The notes below the pieces were generated by a model. The model searched no databases and was not told the DNA's origin. It worked only from the letters and a program-made list of their open reading frames with translations. Source: Chionoecetes opilio (Eukaryota > Arthropoda > Malacostraca > Decapoda > Majidae). Taken from it: DNA of 64,000 nucleotides. Both the position numbers and the translations under genes were made by a program. Each line of letters begins with the position of its first letter. Position 1 is the stretch's first letter. Shown one piece after another: positions 1 to 10,947 of the stretch. The stretch lies in assembly GCA_016584305.1 (NCBI GenBank), contig JACEEZ010020444.1, positions 94,501 through 158,500 on the forward strand, in the 5' to 3' direction.

Positions 1-599
1 AGAATGTCATCAATGATCCTCTAGTGGATAGGAAGAAGATTGTCTTTCCTCCCTTGCACATAAAACTTGGATTGATGAAGCAGTTCGTCAAAGCTCTTGA
101 TCACAGTGGAGAATGCTTCAGCTATATATGTTCAACTTTTCCTGGTCTTATGAAGAGAAGAAAAAAGGCTGGAATATTTGATGGACCTCAAATAAGAAAC
201 ACTAATGAGAGATCCAAATTTTATCACATCAATGAATGAGACAGAAGAAAGAGCTTGGAATGCATTTTGTAATGTGGTGAAGAATTTTCTAGGGAATAAG
301 AAAGCAGACAACTATGAAGAGATTGTGGAAGAGCTACTAATGAGCCTGCGAGATCTTGGATGTAGAATGAGTATCAAGGTTTTACTATTTACACAGCCAT
401 TTGGACAAGTTTCCGGAGAACCTTGGGGATGTGAGCGAGGAACAAGGGGAGCGTTTTCATCAGGACATTAAAACAATGGAAGAACGGTATCAAGGCCGGT
501 GGGACTCACATATTGATGGCGGATTATTGCTGGAGCTTGATGAGAGACAACCCAGAAGCTGTACATCAGAGATCAGCCAAGAAAAAAAAATTCACATAA
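1..599 (+). pseudogene. 3' part of cysteine-rich arthropod gene (partial copy)
   Basis: This is the last third of the gene fully seen at 7027-8717. It starts inside the window edge and ends at the same TAA codon (597-599). It encodes the conserved block around FPPLHIKLGLMKQFVKAL, the block EERAWNAFCNVVKNFLGN, and the ERFHQD motif. It has its own frameshifts (near 185, 390 and 515), but around 401-510 it reads straight through where the other copy is shifted, so the breaks in the two copies differ. That suggests sequencing indels rather than shared decay. The function is unknown. Confidence 0.7.
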
Positions 600-2044
600 C
601 TGCTACTTGCCATTGATCTGTGCACCATATATATGTATTGTTTATATTTTCTATTTCAATTCTGTCACTATATTTGATTTACTTGTACATGGACTTCGTA
701 ATCTTTGTAATTCCTTGATTAAGAATATACAAAATGTATTACTAAAAATCACGTGTTTTTATCTTGAAACCTTCGATATATAGGCTGATGAGTCATTTTC
801 ATCAAAAATTGAAAAATGCTATATCGCGAAATCCTGATGTGATAGACAAAAATTGAGTTCATATTCGTAATCAGCAGCCCAAATTCAGTTAGAATTTGTT
901 TTAAAACCTTTTGCCAGAAATATCGTGTTGACCAGTGATAATAATAGCATTTACAACGTTCTACATAATAGTTCATAATATGGAGAATATTTAGATGCCC
1001 CGATCATTTCATTATGATATAAAGGACCTATATTATGAAATTTAACATTGCGGAGGGACCTCTAAATATTCTTCAATTGTGAAAAATTTTAAACAAGAGT
1101 GTGGGAATTTATGTCACATACATATTTAATTTGAAGTCCTTACCTAATCAAAACCCATGTTCTATCGCATCAACACATTATCCCAGCCAATCAACTAACT
1201 AGGATACTTATCGGTGGATAGTAGGGTTGCAATGCAGATCAGGTTTTGATTAATACTGCAATGATCTTGTTGATCCGATGTGGTCGCCGGGATCGAGGGC
1301 CCCCGTGAATGACAAAGAGCGGAGGTGGAGGCTGGAAGCGAGTGTTTCTTTCGCGTCAGGTTGGTTATCACACCAAGTTATCCATGACGCACGGCTATTA
1401 TCAGTGTGTGTATTTTAACACTGTCCTATTGGTTTTATTACTTATATGTACAATTAACTATGTACAAATCTCTTCTTTATAATCAGAGAAGAGATATTAA
1501 CTCGATGGAGGTGTGGAGTGTACTGTCCTTGTACTTAGACAAGCACGTCTATTAACAATTGATGTTATCCTTTCAAGGGTTCGGAGTGTATGATTCTCCG
1601 ATGGGCAGCGGCTAGCGGCCACCCTACCTATAGCCACGTACAGAAATCTTAGTGGTAGTATCTAATGGGCGGCGGCCAATGACCGCGCTTCAAACCAGTG
1701 CTAATTATATAAGGTGCAAATGGTTAATAGCACTGAGAATATTCATTTATCCTATCCCAGTACTAAAACATTACTTAAATTACCTTAATTATTACCCATT
1801 ACCATTACAATTATCTCTATACATATACATACATATACATATCCCTATACGCCCCTATCACGAGCGGAAAATACTTCACTCACAAGGGGTGGGGGGGGAA
1901 AACAAAACCACCACTCTACCAATTATGAGAGGTTGGTTTATGGATAATTTCCACAAAGAGCTTTTTTTCATCAAGTGAAACAAAATTAAATACCAGACAG
2001 ATCAATTTTATAATTTTCATTTTTTGTATGGACCCTAATGTAAA
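600..2044. other. 3' flank of cysteine-rich gene, no gene seen
   Basis: This AT-rich stretch follows the gene. I see no convincing coding region; short ORFs here are not recognisable. It is duplicated at 8718-10147 with a few indels. Weak inverted matches around ATATTTAGA near 985-1075 do not resolve into a clear element. Confidence 0.5.
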
Positions 2045-2051
2045 TTATTTT

Positions 2052-2108
<57 letters not shown>

Positions 2109-2241
2109 ATATATATATATATATTGTATTATATATATATATAATATATATTAATAATATATATATTATATATATATATATAAATTTTATATAGATTATA
2201 TATATATTTTTATATATATAGAGAGAGGAAGGAAGAAGAGA

Positions 2242-2310
<69 letters not shown>
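2045..2310. repeat. (TA)n followed by (GA)n compound microsatellite
   Basis: About 175 bases of interrupted TA dinucleotides are followed by about 65 bases of GA dinucleotides. The array recurs in copy B at 10148-10431. ORFs across it (Tyr/Ile or Ser/Leu runs) are artefacts of the repeat. Confidence 0.95.
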
Positions 2311-2616
2311 GTAACACGAGTTTCTGCAAATATTGAGACAGATGATATATCGTATAATTCTAAGTAGAAAATGCTCTATACACATATGCTTTTTGAAGCT
2401 TCCTTTAGACGTGAGATGAATTGTAAAAAATCACGGCGGCCAGTATTGTCACAGCGATGCAACGTATGGAGGTGCATTCGCGGTTGTCACTCGGTGAAAT
2501 TTTTTTATTTTAATCATAATTTTTTTACTTGAAATGGAACATTAATTTAGCTTTTAACAACACAATTGGTATTAATGGCCTTGTTATTTACCAAATAAGC
2601 AGTACATGCGAACAGC

Positions 2617-2829
2617 ATGGCGGTAATAAGCAATACTGTAAAAGGCTACTTGGCAACATGTTGGAGCGGGGTAGGAGGGGACGAAGGAGAAGATATATTA
2701 GAATATTTTATTAAAAAAGATAAGTCTGAGAGTATTAAAGATAACGTGTATGATTCCATAAAGCACTATCATTATAAAACTAATAACCCAAAGGAAATTA
2801 AGCCTAACCTGGACTCCCAACAACGTTAA
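2617..2829 (+). CDS. Unrecognised 70-codon ORF
   Basis: The ORF begins MAVISNTVKGYLATCWSG and ends with a TAA. It is lysine-rich and acidic, with no membrane segment or motif that I know. The second copy at 10735-10947 is identical in protein, although the flanking DNA of the two copies differs by indels. That is weak support, because the two copies may be the same locus assembled twice. It could be an exon of an unknown gene or a chance ORF. Confidence 0.2.
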   Translation: MAVISNTVKGYLATCWSGVGGDEGEDILEYFIKKDKSESIKDNVYDSIKHYHYKTNNPKEIKPNLDSQQR

Positions 2830-3808
2830 CTAACCAATTATTTGACCTAATTCCTACTAACCAGAGAGTAAGGTTTTTCAAAAACTATTTATTTTTCATG
2901 GTAAAAATGGACGAGGACTGCGTGGTCATTTTCAGAGACACTGACTAGTTCCTCCTTGCCTAAAATTAGTGTTTTTTTCTTCAGATGGAGGTATTTTTAT
3001 TTTCCGGAAACCCAATACATTTTTTTTTTCTTTTTCATCACCAAATCCTAAGGTCGCCGTTTCCATTGATAACAATGTACGTCCATCAGAAAAAGCACTA
3101 AAACTTTGCTAGGAATAAAAAGTCAATGTCTCAGAAACCAGAGAAGTGACAGAATTATACGAAAACCAAGTGCACCCCGCTCCGCCCCGCATTCGCCAGC
3201 CCCCCCCGCCAGCTTGCCGAGTAGTCCGCTTGTCTCGCCCTGCTGCCTGCTGGGAGGATTATTATCCGAACCAAACCTAACCTAACCTCATAACGGAGGG
3301 GGGGGTTCCGCCTCCCTCGACCCCCCCGGCGAGATTATGAACCTAACCGAACTTTAACCTAACCTCCTATAGGGTTGGGGGGCCTCTAAAAAGAGGAGTG
3401 TGTGTCTGTAGTGTATGCGTATTAACCAACTTTATTATTTCTACAATATGTATATAAGTTTTGAAGGTTACGCGGAAGTGGATTAATAATTATTTATACA
3501 ATATACTGAGCAAAAAATAATATAGAAAACGTAAGTGGTAACGGCGGTAGCGACCGCGCAGTTCTCGTCCATAATAACCTTATTTTCTCCGAGTATTGGG
3601 AAAGTGTAGCAATACACATAACAGACAGCGGCTTCTCATCAGTTATAACACCATATCTCTTCATCTATCTGTTATTATGCCGTTATTTCTTTCTTCTACA
3701 AACATTTGTCATTATTACTTTGTCACGTTAGGTTGTTTTTCATGTCAAGTGAGCCTTTCTTAACCTCAGCCACTCGTCATATTCTGCTCCAATGTCCTTT
3801 CTTTTCTT
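2830..3808. other. Intergenic repeat-like DNA with CCTAA motifs
   Basis: No gene was seen. Around 3270-3370 there are several CCTAA/TTAGG-type pentamers with G/C homopolymer runs, a pattern repeated at 11390-11490 and 17258-17330. Similar pentamers at 14580-14620, 35780-35830 and 47500-47545 suggest dispersed telomere-like motifs of the arthropod TTAGG type. Confidence 0.5.
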
Positions 3809-3826
3809 TTGTTCCCACAGGATAAT

Positions 3827-4024
3827 TTTCTACAAGACAGCCTGGGATTCAGAAAAGACAGAAGAGGTGAGGACAAGATGTTTGTAGTGAATGAAGTGAT
3901 TGAGAGAACAAGGAAGGAGGGAAGAAAGAAATATCTAGCCTTTCTAGATATTGAGAAAGCGTATGACAGAGTGGATAGGAGAATGCTATGTAAGGTATTG
4001 GAGACGATTGGCACGAGTGAGAAG
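3827..4024 (+). pseudogene. Non-LTR retrotransposon reverse transcriptase fragment
   Basis: The fragment encodes about 65 residues with the LINE reverse transcriptase signature LGFRKDRRGEDKMFVV followed by FLDIEKAYDRVDRRML, which holds the first catalytic Asp region. It resembles the LINE at 44143-46727 (FIDIEKAYDSV) but is a different copy. The RT domain is cut off on both sides: the YADD box, endonuclease and tail are absent. A polypyrimidine run and CAG stand just before it at 3800-3820, which may be chance. Noisy duplicates lie at about 11930-12100 and 17735-17885. Confidence 0.75.
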
Positions 4025-4159
4025 GGGCCAGATGCTGAGAGCGAGCTAGGGCGCCTGTGGTAAGGCGAAACGCCCTCCCACCGCTATGCTCAGTCGAGAT
4101 TGCTGCCTTAGTGGCACCGCTAAAGGCGCTGAAACTAAGGCATGGTCAGACCCTGACAT

Positions 4160-4354
4160 AAGGCGTTTTCTGCGGGGGATTTTTGGTTGCAAACGGAAAA
4201 TTTTCGGTTGCAAACAGTCACAACAACAACAACAAATGTTTGCGGGTCGGACCAATCATCTTCCCTGGATGGTTGAACAGGGATCGAAATTTGAGCAACC
4301 GAAACATTTTCGGTTGCTTTCGGTTGCAATCAGGATCCTCGCAGAAAACGCCTT
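4160..4354. mobile_element. AAGGCG foldback MITE
   Basis: This is a roughly 195-bp element with terminal inverted repeats beginning AAGGCGTTTTCTGCGGGG and ending with the complement. The interior is rich in GGTTGCAA motifs on both strands, so most of it can fold back. TA or TAA flanks suggest a TA/TWA target, but the TSD is not resolved. An independent copy lies at 34440-34617, and duplicates of this copy are at about 12258-12457 and 18047-18240. It has no coding capacity, so it is non-autonomous. Confidence 0.8.
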
Positions 4355-5372
4355 TAGTGAGCTACTGTTGGCCTTTGACAGACATTCATCTTCTGTTTAT
4401 AAGGCAAATATAGCCTTGTTTCAGTTCCTACATCGTAACAATTGGTGTTTACGTATTAATAGTGTTGCAAGGTGTGTATGAATTGATCGTGAAAGACTAA
4501 ACGCGGCACTATAGGGTGTTTTTATAAGCTTATATGCTGGCGATAAAAATGTTGTGTTGTGTGTTGGTTGGGCGGGCGGGCGGAGGGCGAAGCGACTAGA
4601 CAAGTGTCACCAAGGGTGCTCCGCCCGCACTAAAATGTTGTACTATTATGCGGTATTATCATATGACCAGATGATATTTAGGACAACTGAACATACCATC
4701 ATCTTCACGAGACATTACTGCATATCATGACTGTATAAAAATTACAGTAAACTATACCTATAATAAGATAATGAGGGCAAAATGAGATCGTGTATAAACA
4801 TTTATTTTCTTTCACCTTTTTTTATTCAACTCTTCCTTACTCCTGTACTTTTGCTTGCATTACATTTTCACTCAGTCTCGGAATCACCACAGTTTTCCGA
4901 TTATCATGGTATGTGGCACGTCCCAATGCAAAAATATATAAGTGGTCAAAACCTGTGATGAATGTCATACTTGTGACAAACAGTTTTCGGCGGGCCGCGG
5001 GGGCGAGCGTTGCCTTTGCCTTATTGCAGAGGTGAGGGAGGGAGGGACTAAAATTCTTGTTTTGGTGTTGAAGTGTTCAAGCCTTGTGATTGGTCGAAGC
5101 TGCCTAAACAGCGCTCAGACAGGCAGCGTGATTGGCTAGTAGGATTCTCGGACCACACCCACGCATTGGGCTTCAGAGGTGGTATGGAGAAGGCAAAAGG
5201 CCTGAAATCTCGACTGTACATAGCCTTGAGCCGGTGCCTTAGCCGGGCCTGTTACAAAGCGCCTGAAGACCGAAGCGCCGCCCGGGGCCTTTCCGTTTCC
5301 CCCTTAAAACCTTGCTGGGCGCGGGAAAATTTATAAAGAAAAAGGGCAAGGGGGCCTTTTTTTGGAAAGGAA
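4355..5372. other. Non-coding repeat-like DNA
   Basis: I see no supported gene. The segment recurs at about 12460-13320 and 18240-19130 with many indels. GGCGGGCGG-type runs at 4570 and 5000 give spurious ORFs. Confidence 0.5.
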
Positions 5373-5373
5373 N
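5373..5373. other. Single N: probable contig join
   Basis: One ambiguous base separates copy A from sequence that does not continue it. Sequence homologous to copy A resumes at 8126, so the order across this base is unreliable. Confidence 0.85.
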
Positions 5374-5399
5374 TATTGGAAAGGCGCATCATGCCCACT

Positions 5400-5532
5400 C
5401 AGACACTCAGGAAGTTGAAGAAAACTGTCATCAATCTCTAGACGGTAGATAGTAACCAGGAGTCTACTTCAACCAGGTCACTCAAGCGTGTTGATGCAGT
5501 TATCGTTGGGAATTTGGGTTTGCAATATTTGG
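5400..5532 (-). pseudogene. C-terminal remnant of DDE-like gene
   Basis: On the minus strand one frame reads FPTITASTRLSDLVEVDSW, and shifted frames continue with a short hydrophobic stretch before the N at 5373. In the related gene at 32813-33262 a similar region (AQVEFASVIGKTVTDF) precedes the NDHAERG motif. This suggests that the end of the same gene lies here and that its catalytic centre has been lost between 5532 and 5558. The call rests on weak similarity read by eye. Confidence 0.4.
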
Positions 5533-5589
5533 TCTACTAAGCACCACTATTGCACTACTATTGCAATACAATATTTGGTCTACTAAGCA
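5522..5589. repeat. Direct repeat at the deletion junction
   Basis: The word CAATATTTGGTCTACTAAGC occurs at 5523-5542 and again at 5569-5588, bracketing the stop codon that ends the 265-residue ORF. Short direct repeats of this kind are typical footprints of an internal deletion or slippage. Confidence 0.7.
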
Positions 5590-6355
5590 AGTCAGGTGGA
5601 ACAAAAGTGGTTGTCCCAGGCCATTTCTTTAGTGAGATTTTCTTTGCTTTTGGTTTAACTGCAGCAGCACTAGTTTCTTCCTGATCACAAAGAGAGCTCT
5701 CTTCAGTAGCAGAATCTTCACTGTATTCCTCTACGACAGATGCAGACTGGACAGTGCTGGAAGTAGCTTCCATTTCTTCACGAACACGTTTCAGTCGCTT
5801 CGCTTCTGCCTCTTGACGAGAGGTTCGCCTGGAAATTTTCTGCTTAAGATGTGTATCTAATGAACCGAGGGTAGCAGCCCTATCACCTTTCATTGACTGC
5901 AGAAAGGCTAAATCTTCTTGGTCCTTTATAAGGCTCTCGACATTTGATGGCCATAGCTTAAATGTCGATGCTAACAGGCGCTGCGAGTCTCCTAGCCGGC
6001 GCAGAGTGGATGGCTTATTTCGGCGACTCTTGTTAATCAAACGCAGTTTATTGTTTTCATCTAGCAGCTCGACAATTTCTTCACAAGCTCTACGCTCTGT
6101 GACCATTGGAATGTTCGCCTTGTTGTAGAATATGGCTACTTGCTGCAGAACCAGCTTGGCCGTAGAAAAGTGATTTGTTGCTCCAACAGACCCAGGTCTT
6201 ATACTGCGAGCAGCTTCATTGCAGTGGTACATCATGCACCTCAAAACTTGCAAACAAGTTGGCAGTCTGGAGCCAGTTATTGTAGCATCGTCTTTGCAGA
6301 TTGCAGTGCCAAGTCCAAACACCTGAGTAGCCTGGCGAGTTGATGAGGTAGCCAT
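5558..6355 (-). pseudogene. N-terminal part of uncharacterised DDE-transposase-like protein
   Basis: This is a 265-residue ORF starting MATSSTRQATQVFGLG. Residues about 30-130 contain the block RLPTCLQVLRCMMYHCNEA, then FYNKANIPMVTERRACEEIV, then LAFLQSMKGDRAA near 165. A charged, Ser/Glu-rich linker follows at about 180-250. From memory this is the N-terminal half of a family common in arthropod genomes, annotated only as uncharacterised. The gene at 28946-33262 is a distant member: GSKLPSKRQTLAYFF, FWNRARIPI and FLLAQRKKGRRGCM align with the three blocks. Here the ORF stops just after the linker, at a 20-base direct repeat, so the HWDGK/FDTT/CRHH core is missing. It is divergent from the gene at 7027, 670 bp away. 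Confidence 0.6.
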
Positions 6356-7026
6356 TGACTCTGGTTAGGTCTGATGAGTCAGACACTTAGTCCGTAGCTG
6401 TGACTGGATGCTGAATCCGTGCTTAATCTGCAGAAGAATGTAAATTTCTATTTAATTTTAAGTTTATATTTGGTAATAAAAGAGAAATATTCAAAAAAAC
6501 ACATTCGTAGAACTATAACACTGGTCAAAAAAAAAAAAAAAAGTTCTGGCATGGAATTTAAGAACAGTTTAGACTAATTTGAGGGTGCTGAATTCAAATC
6601 TGATCTTATATTTTCTCTATCACATCACGTTTTGCGCTATAGGTATATATTCCATTTTCATGAATTCAAGAAAAATTTATCCTTCTATTGAGTAGTGTAG
6701 CAAAAGGGCCGGATTATATGGTTTATTTTTAATTCAGTCTCCCAATAAACTGGAGAATATCTTCGTTTTCTTTGAACATGCATAACATTCCCATCTTTAT
6801 GATACGAAAGTAAAAAACACATTTCAACTTGCACAGCAATCGTCCGCAGGTAGTGTTTTATTATTGAATTTTACATTGAATTGAGTTATTTATTGTATTT
6901 CTCCTGTTGTTTCTTTTTTGTGAAACAATGCCTAAGGTGTAGGTGGTTGGTAATTCAAGGAACAACTCAGGTAGCTAACAACTCTTTTTCTTTTATTTGT
7001 CCGCAGTTGGTGTTGCTGCTCTAACA
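6356..7026. promoter_or_regulatory. Intergenic region between two divergent genes
   Basis: This 670-bp AT-rich spacer lies between the start codons of the minus-strand DDE-like gene and the plus-strand cysteine-rich gene, so it should hold both promoters. A pyrimidine-rich tract ending TTTGTCCGCAG at 7006, 21 bp before the ATG at 7027, looks like a 3' splice site, suggesting a 5' non-coding exon upstream. No TATA box can be assigned with confidence. Confidence 0.4.
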
Positions 7027-8717
7027 ATGGCCTCTACATCTCACAGAAGAAAGTGCTCAAATGATCCAAATATATTTTGCTACATCTGTGGAAGCTGTAC
7101 TTTGAAGACTCAGAGGCGCAACATTACTGACTTTGTTAAGAGCGTGTATTTTGCGTACTTCAAAGTACCACTTGGAGACCAAGACAAGCATTGGGCTCCT
7201 CACAAAGTGTGCAAAACCTGTGTTGAGACTTTGAGATCATGGTCTCAAGGAAAGAAGGCTAAACTTAAGTTTGGAGTGCCTATGGTTTGGAGAGAACCAA
7301 GCAATCATTTAGATGACTGCTATTTCTGCCTTGTCAATGTAAAAGGTTTCAATAAGAAAAACAAGGAATATTTGCAATACCCAAGTATCCCTTCAGCTAT
7401 TCGACCAGTTACCCATAGTGAAGAAATACCTGTACCAATATTTACTGAGCTTCAAAAAAATGATGAAACAGATCTCTGCTCACCTGCTCCCACTGATGAA
7501 GAAGACACTACAGATATTTTTCAGCCATCTGATGAAGATTGTGACAAAACCAATTCTGTTTACTCAGTCTGCTTTGAATGATTTGGTTAGAGATCTTTAT
7601 CTACCAAAAGAGTCTGCTGAAACTGTTGTCTTCAAGACTGCAAGAGAATCGAATGCTGAAACCCGGCACAGGTGTCTCATTTTATCGTAACAGGGAAGCA
7701 GAACTGCGTAAGTACTTCCATTCAGATGGCCAGCTTGTCTATTGTACTGATGTAGAAGGGCTACTTTCTTTTTATGGGACTGCTAGCATATGATTCAAGG
7801 GATTGGAGGCTTTTTATTGACAGTTCCAAAAGAAGTTTGAAATGTGTTCTGTTACACAATGGAAATAAGTATGGCTCTGTACCAATAGGTCATTCTGTAA
7901 AACTTAAAGAAGAATATAACAACATCAAGATTGTCCTAGAGAGGTTGCAATATCATGTTCATGGGTAGTTAATTTGTGTCGATTGAAAATGGTTAACTTT
8001 CTTTTAGGTCAGCAAGGAGGGTACACAAAATACCCGTTTTCTGTGTTACTGGGACAGTAGAGCTACAGCAGAGCATTGGGTGAAAAAAGAATGGCCTCAG
8101 CGACAGAGTTTGGCATCTGGCGATAAGAATGTCATCAATGATCCTCTAGTGGATAGGAAGAAGATTGTCTTTCCTCCCTTGCACATAAAACTTGGATTGA
8201 TGAAGCAGTTCGTCAAAGCTCTTGATCACAGTGGAGAATGCTTCAGCTATATATGTTCAACTTTTCCTGGTCTTTTGAAGAGAAGAAAAAGGCTGGAATA
8301 TTTGATGGACCTCAAATAAGAACACTAATGAGAGATCCAAATTTTATCACATCAATGAATGAGACAGAAGAAAGAGCTTGGAATGCATTTTGTAATGTGG
8401 TGAAGAATTTTCTAGGGAATAAGAAAGCAGACAACTATGAAGAGATTGTGGAAGAGCTACTAATGAGCCTGCGAGATCTTGGATGTAGAATGAGTATCAA
8501 GGTTCACTATTACACAGCCATTTGGACAAGTTCCGGAGAACCTTGGGGATGTGAGCGAGGAACAAGGGAGCGTTTTCATCAGGACATTAAAACAATGGAA
8601 GAACGGTATCAAGGCCGGTGGGACTCACATATGATGGCGGATTATTGCTGGAGCTTGATGAGAGACAACCCAGAAGCTGTACATCAGAGATCAGCCAAGA
8701 AAAAAAAATTCACATAA
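7027..8717 (+). pseudogene. Cysteine-rich uncharacterised arthropod protein (frameshifted)
   Basis: The start is taken at MASTSHRRKCSNDPN. The N-terminal 110 residues carry paired cysteines: CYICG, then HKVCKTCVETLRSW, then DCYFCLVNV. This layout resembles a ZAD-type zinc-binding domain. An acidic linker follows, then NDLVRDL, then LFIDSSKRSLKCVLLHNG (about 7810-7865), KMVNFLLGQQ (about 7990-8020), PPLHIKLGLMKQFVKAL (8177-8225) and ERFHQDIKTMEERYQGRW before the TAA at 8715. I recall full-length relatives of roughly 500-600 residues in many arthropods, without an assigned function. The reading frame changes near 7575, 7790, 7970-8060, 8275, 8530 and 8570. Since the partial copy at 1-599 has different breaks, many are probably base-calling indels. 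An RNase-H-like reading (Asp in FIDSS, Asp near 7981, Glu in ERFHQD) is only a hypothesis. Confidence 0.6.
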
Positions 8718-10147
8718 CTGCTACTTGCCATTGATCTGTGCACCATATATATGTATTGTTTATATTTTCTATTTCAATTCTGTCACTATATTTGATTTAC
8801 TTGTACATGGACTTCGTAATCTTTGTAATTCCTTGATTAAGAATATACAAAATGTATTACTAAAAATCACGGTTTTATCTTGAAACCTTCGATATATAGG
8901 CTGATGAGTCATTTTCATCAAAAATTGAAAATGCTATATCGCGAAATCCTGATGTGATAGACAAAAATTGAGTTCATATTCGTAATCAGCAGCCCAAATT
9001 CAGTTAGAATTTGTTTTAAAACCTTTTGCCAGAAATATCGTGTTGACCAGTGATAATAATAGCATTTACAACGTTCTACATAATAGTTCATAATATGGAG
9101 AATATTTAGATGCCCCGATCATTCATTATGATATAAAGGACCTATATTATGAAATTTAACATTGCGGAGGGACCTCTAAATATTCTTCAATTGTGAAAAA
9201 TTTTAAACAAGTGTGGGAATTTATGTCACATACATATTTAATTTGAAGTTCCTTACCTAATCAAAACCCATGTTCTATCGCATCAACACATTATCCCAGC
9301 CAATCAACTAACTAGGATACTTATCGGTGGATAGTAGGGTTGCAATGCAGATCAGGTTTTGATTAATACTGCAATGATCTTGTGATCCGATGTGGTCGCG
9401 GGATCGAGGCCGCCCGTGAATGACAAAGACGGAGGTGGAGGCTGGAAGCGAGTGTTTCTTTCGCGTCAGGTTGGTTATCACACAAGTTATCCATGACGCA
9501 CGGCTATTATCAGTGTGTTGTATTTTAACACTGTCCTATTGGTTTTATTACTTATATGTACAATTAACTATGTACAAATCTCTTCTTTATAATCAGAGAA
9601 GAGATATTAACTCGATGGAGGTGTGGAGTGTACTGTCCTTGTACTTAGACAAGCACGTCTATTAACAATTGATGTTATCCTTTCAAGGGTTCGGAGTGTA
9701 CTGATTCTCCGATGGGCAGCGGCTAGCGGCCACCCTACCTATAGCCACGTACAGAAATCTTAGTGGTAGTATCTAATGGGCGGCGGCCAATGACCGCGCT
9801 TCAAACCAGTGCTAATTATATAAGGTGCAAATGGTTAATAGCACTGAGAATATTCATTTATCCTATCCCAGTACTAATCATTTACTTAAATTACCTTAAT
9901 TATTACCCATTACCATTACAATTATCTCTATACATATACATACATATACATATCCCTATACGCCCCTATCACGAGCGGAAAATACTTCACTCACAAGGGT
10001 GGGGGGGAAACAAAACCACCACTCTACCAATTATGAGAGGTTGGTTTATGGATAATTTCCACAAAGAGCTTTTTTCATCAAGTGAAACAAAATTAAATAC
10101 CAGACAGATCAATTTTATAATTTTCATTTTTTGTATGGACCCTAATG
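8718..10147. other. 3' flank of cysteine-rich gene, copy B
   Basis: This is the same non-coding AT-rich sequence as 600-2044. No gene was recognised. Confidence 0.5.
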
Positions 10148-10217
<70 letters not shown>

Positions 10218-10264
10218 TATATATATATATATGTGTTATTATATATATATATATAATATATATA

Positions 10265-10311
<47 letters not shown>

Positions 10312-10361
10312 ATATATTTATATAATATATATATGTCTGTATATTATATATAGAGAAGAGA

Positions 10362-10431
<70 letters not shown>
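10148..10431. repeat. (TA)n followed by (GA)n compound microsatellite, copy B
   Basis: About 210 bases of TA-type repeat and about 75 bases of GA repeat match 2045-2310, with different repeat counts. Confidence 0.95.
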
Positions 10432-10433
<2 letters not shown>

Positions 10434-10734
10434 GTAACACGAGTTTCTGCAAATATTGAGACAGATGATATATCGTATAATTCTAAGTAGAAAATGCTCT
10501 ATACACATATGCTTTTTGAAGCTTCCTTTAGACGTGAGATGAATTGTAAAAATCACGGCGGCCAGTATTGTCACAGCGATGCAACGTATGGAGGTGCATT
10601 CGCGGTTGTCACTCGGTGAAATTTTTTTATTTAATCATAATTTTTACTTGAAATGGAACATTAATTAGCTTTTAACAACACAATTGGTATTAATGGCCTT
10701 GTTATTTACCAAATAAGCAGTACATGCGAACAGC

Positions 10735-10947
10735 ATGGCGGTAATAAGCAATACTGTAAAAGGCTACTTGGCAACATGTTGGAGCGGGGTAGGAGGGGAC
10801 GAAGGAGAAGATATATTAGAATATTTTATTAAAAAAGATAAGTCTGAGAGTATTAAAGATAACGTGTATGATTCCATAAAGCACTATCATTATAAAACTA
10901 ATAACCCAAAGGAAATTAAGCCTAACCTGGACTCCCAACAACGTTAA
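10735..10947 (+). CDS. Unrecognised 70-codon ORF, copy B
   Basis: The protein is identical to the ORF at 2617-2829. No function can be assigned. Confidence 0.2.
   Translation: MAVISNTVKGYLATCWSGVGGDEGEDILEYFIKKDKSESIKDNVYDSIKHYHYKTNNPKEIKPNLDSQQR

Larger units (their letters stand above)
1..5335. repeat. Duplicated segment, copy A (same as 8126-13320)
   Basis: The segment aligns end to end with 8126-13320 in the same orientation. It includes the 3' part of the cysteine-rich gene, the (TA)n-(GA)n microsatellite, the 70-codon ORF, the RT fragment and the AAGGCG MITE. Differences are mostly one-base insertions or deletions at homopolymers. The last roughly 40-70 bases before the N at 5373 no longer match. 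I read this as a contig end or second haplotype placed next to its partner rather than a true tandem duplication; read depth would decide. Confidence 0.85.

Noticed and set aside
2035..2385. Ser/Leu and Tyr/Ile repeat ORFs over TA/GA arrays (also 9763-10574 and 48662-49104)
   Set aside because: Direct translations of dinucleotide repeats.
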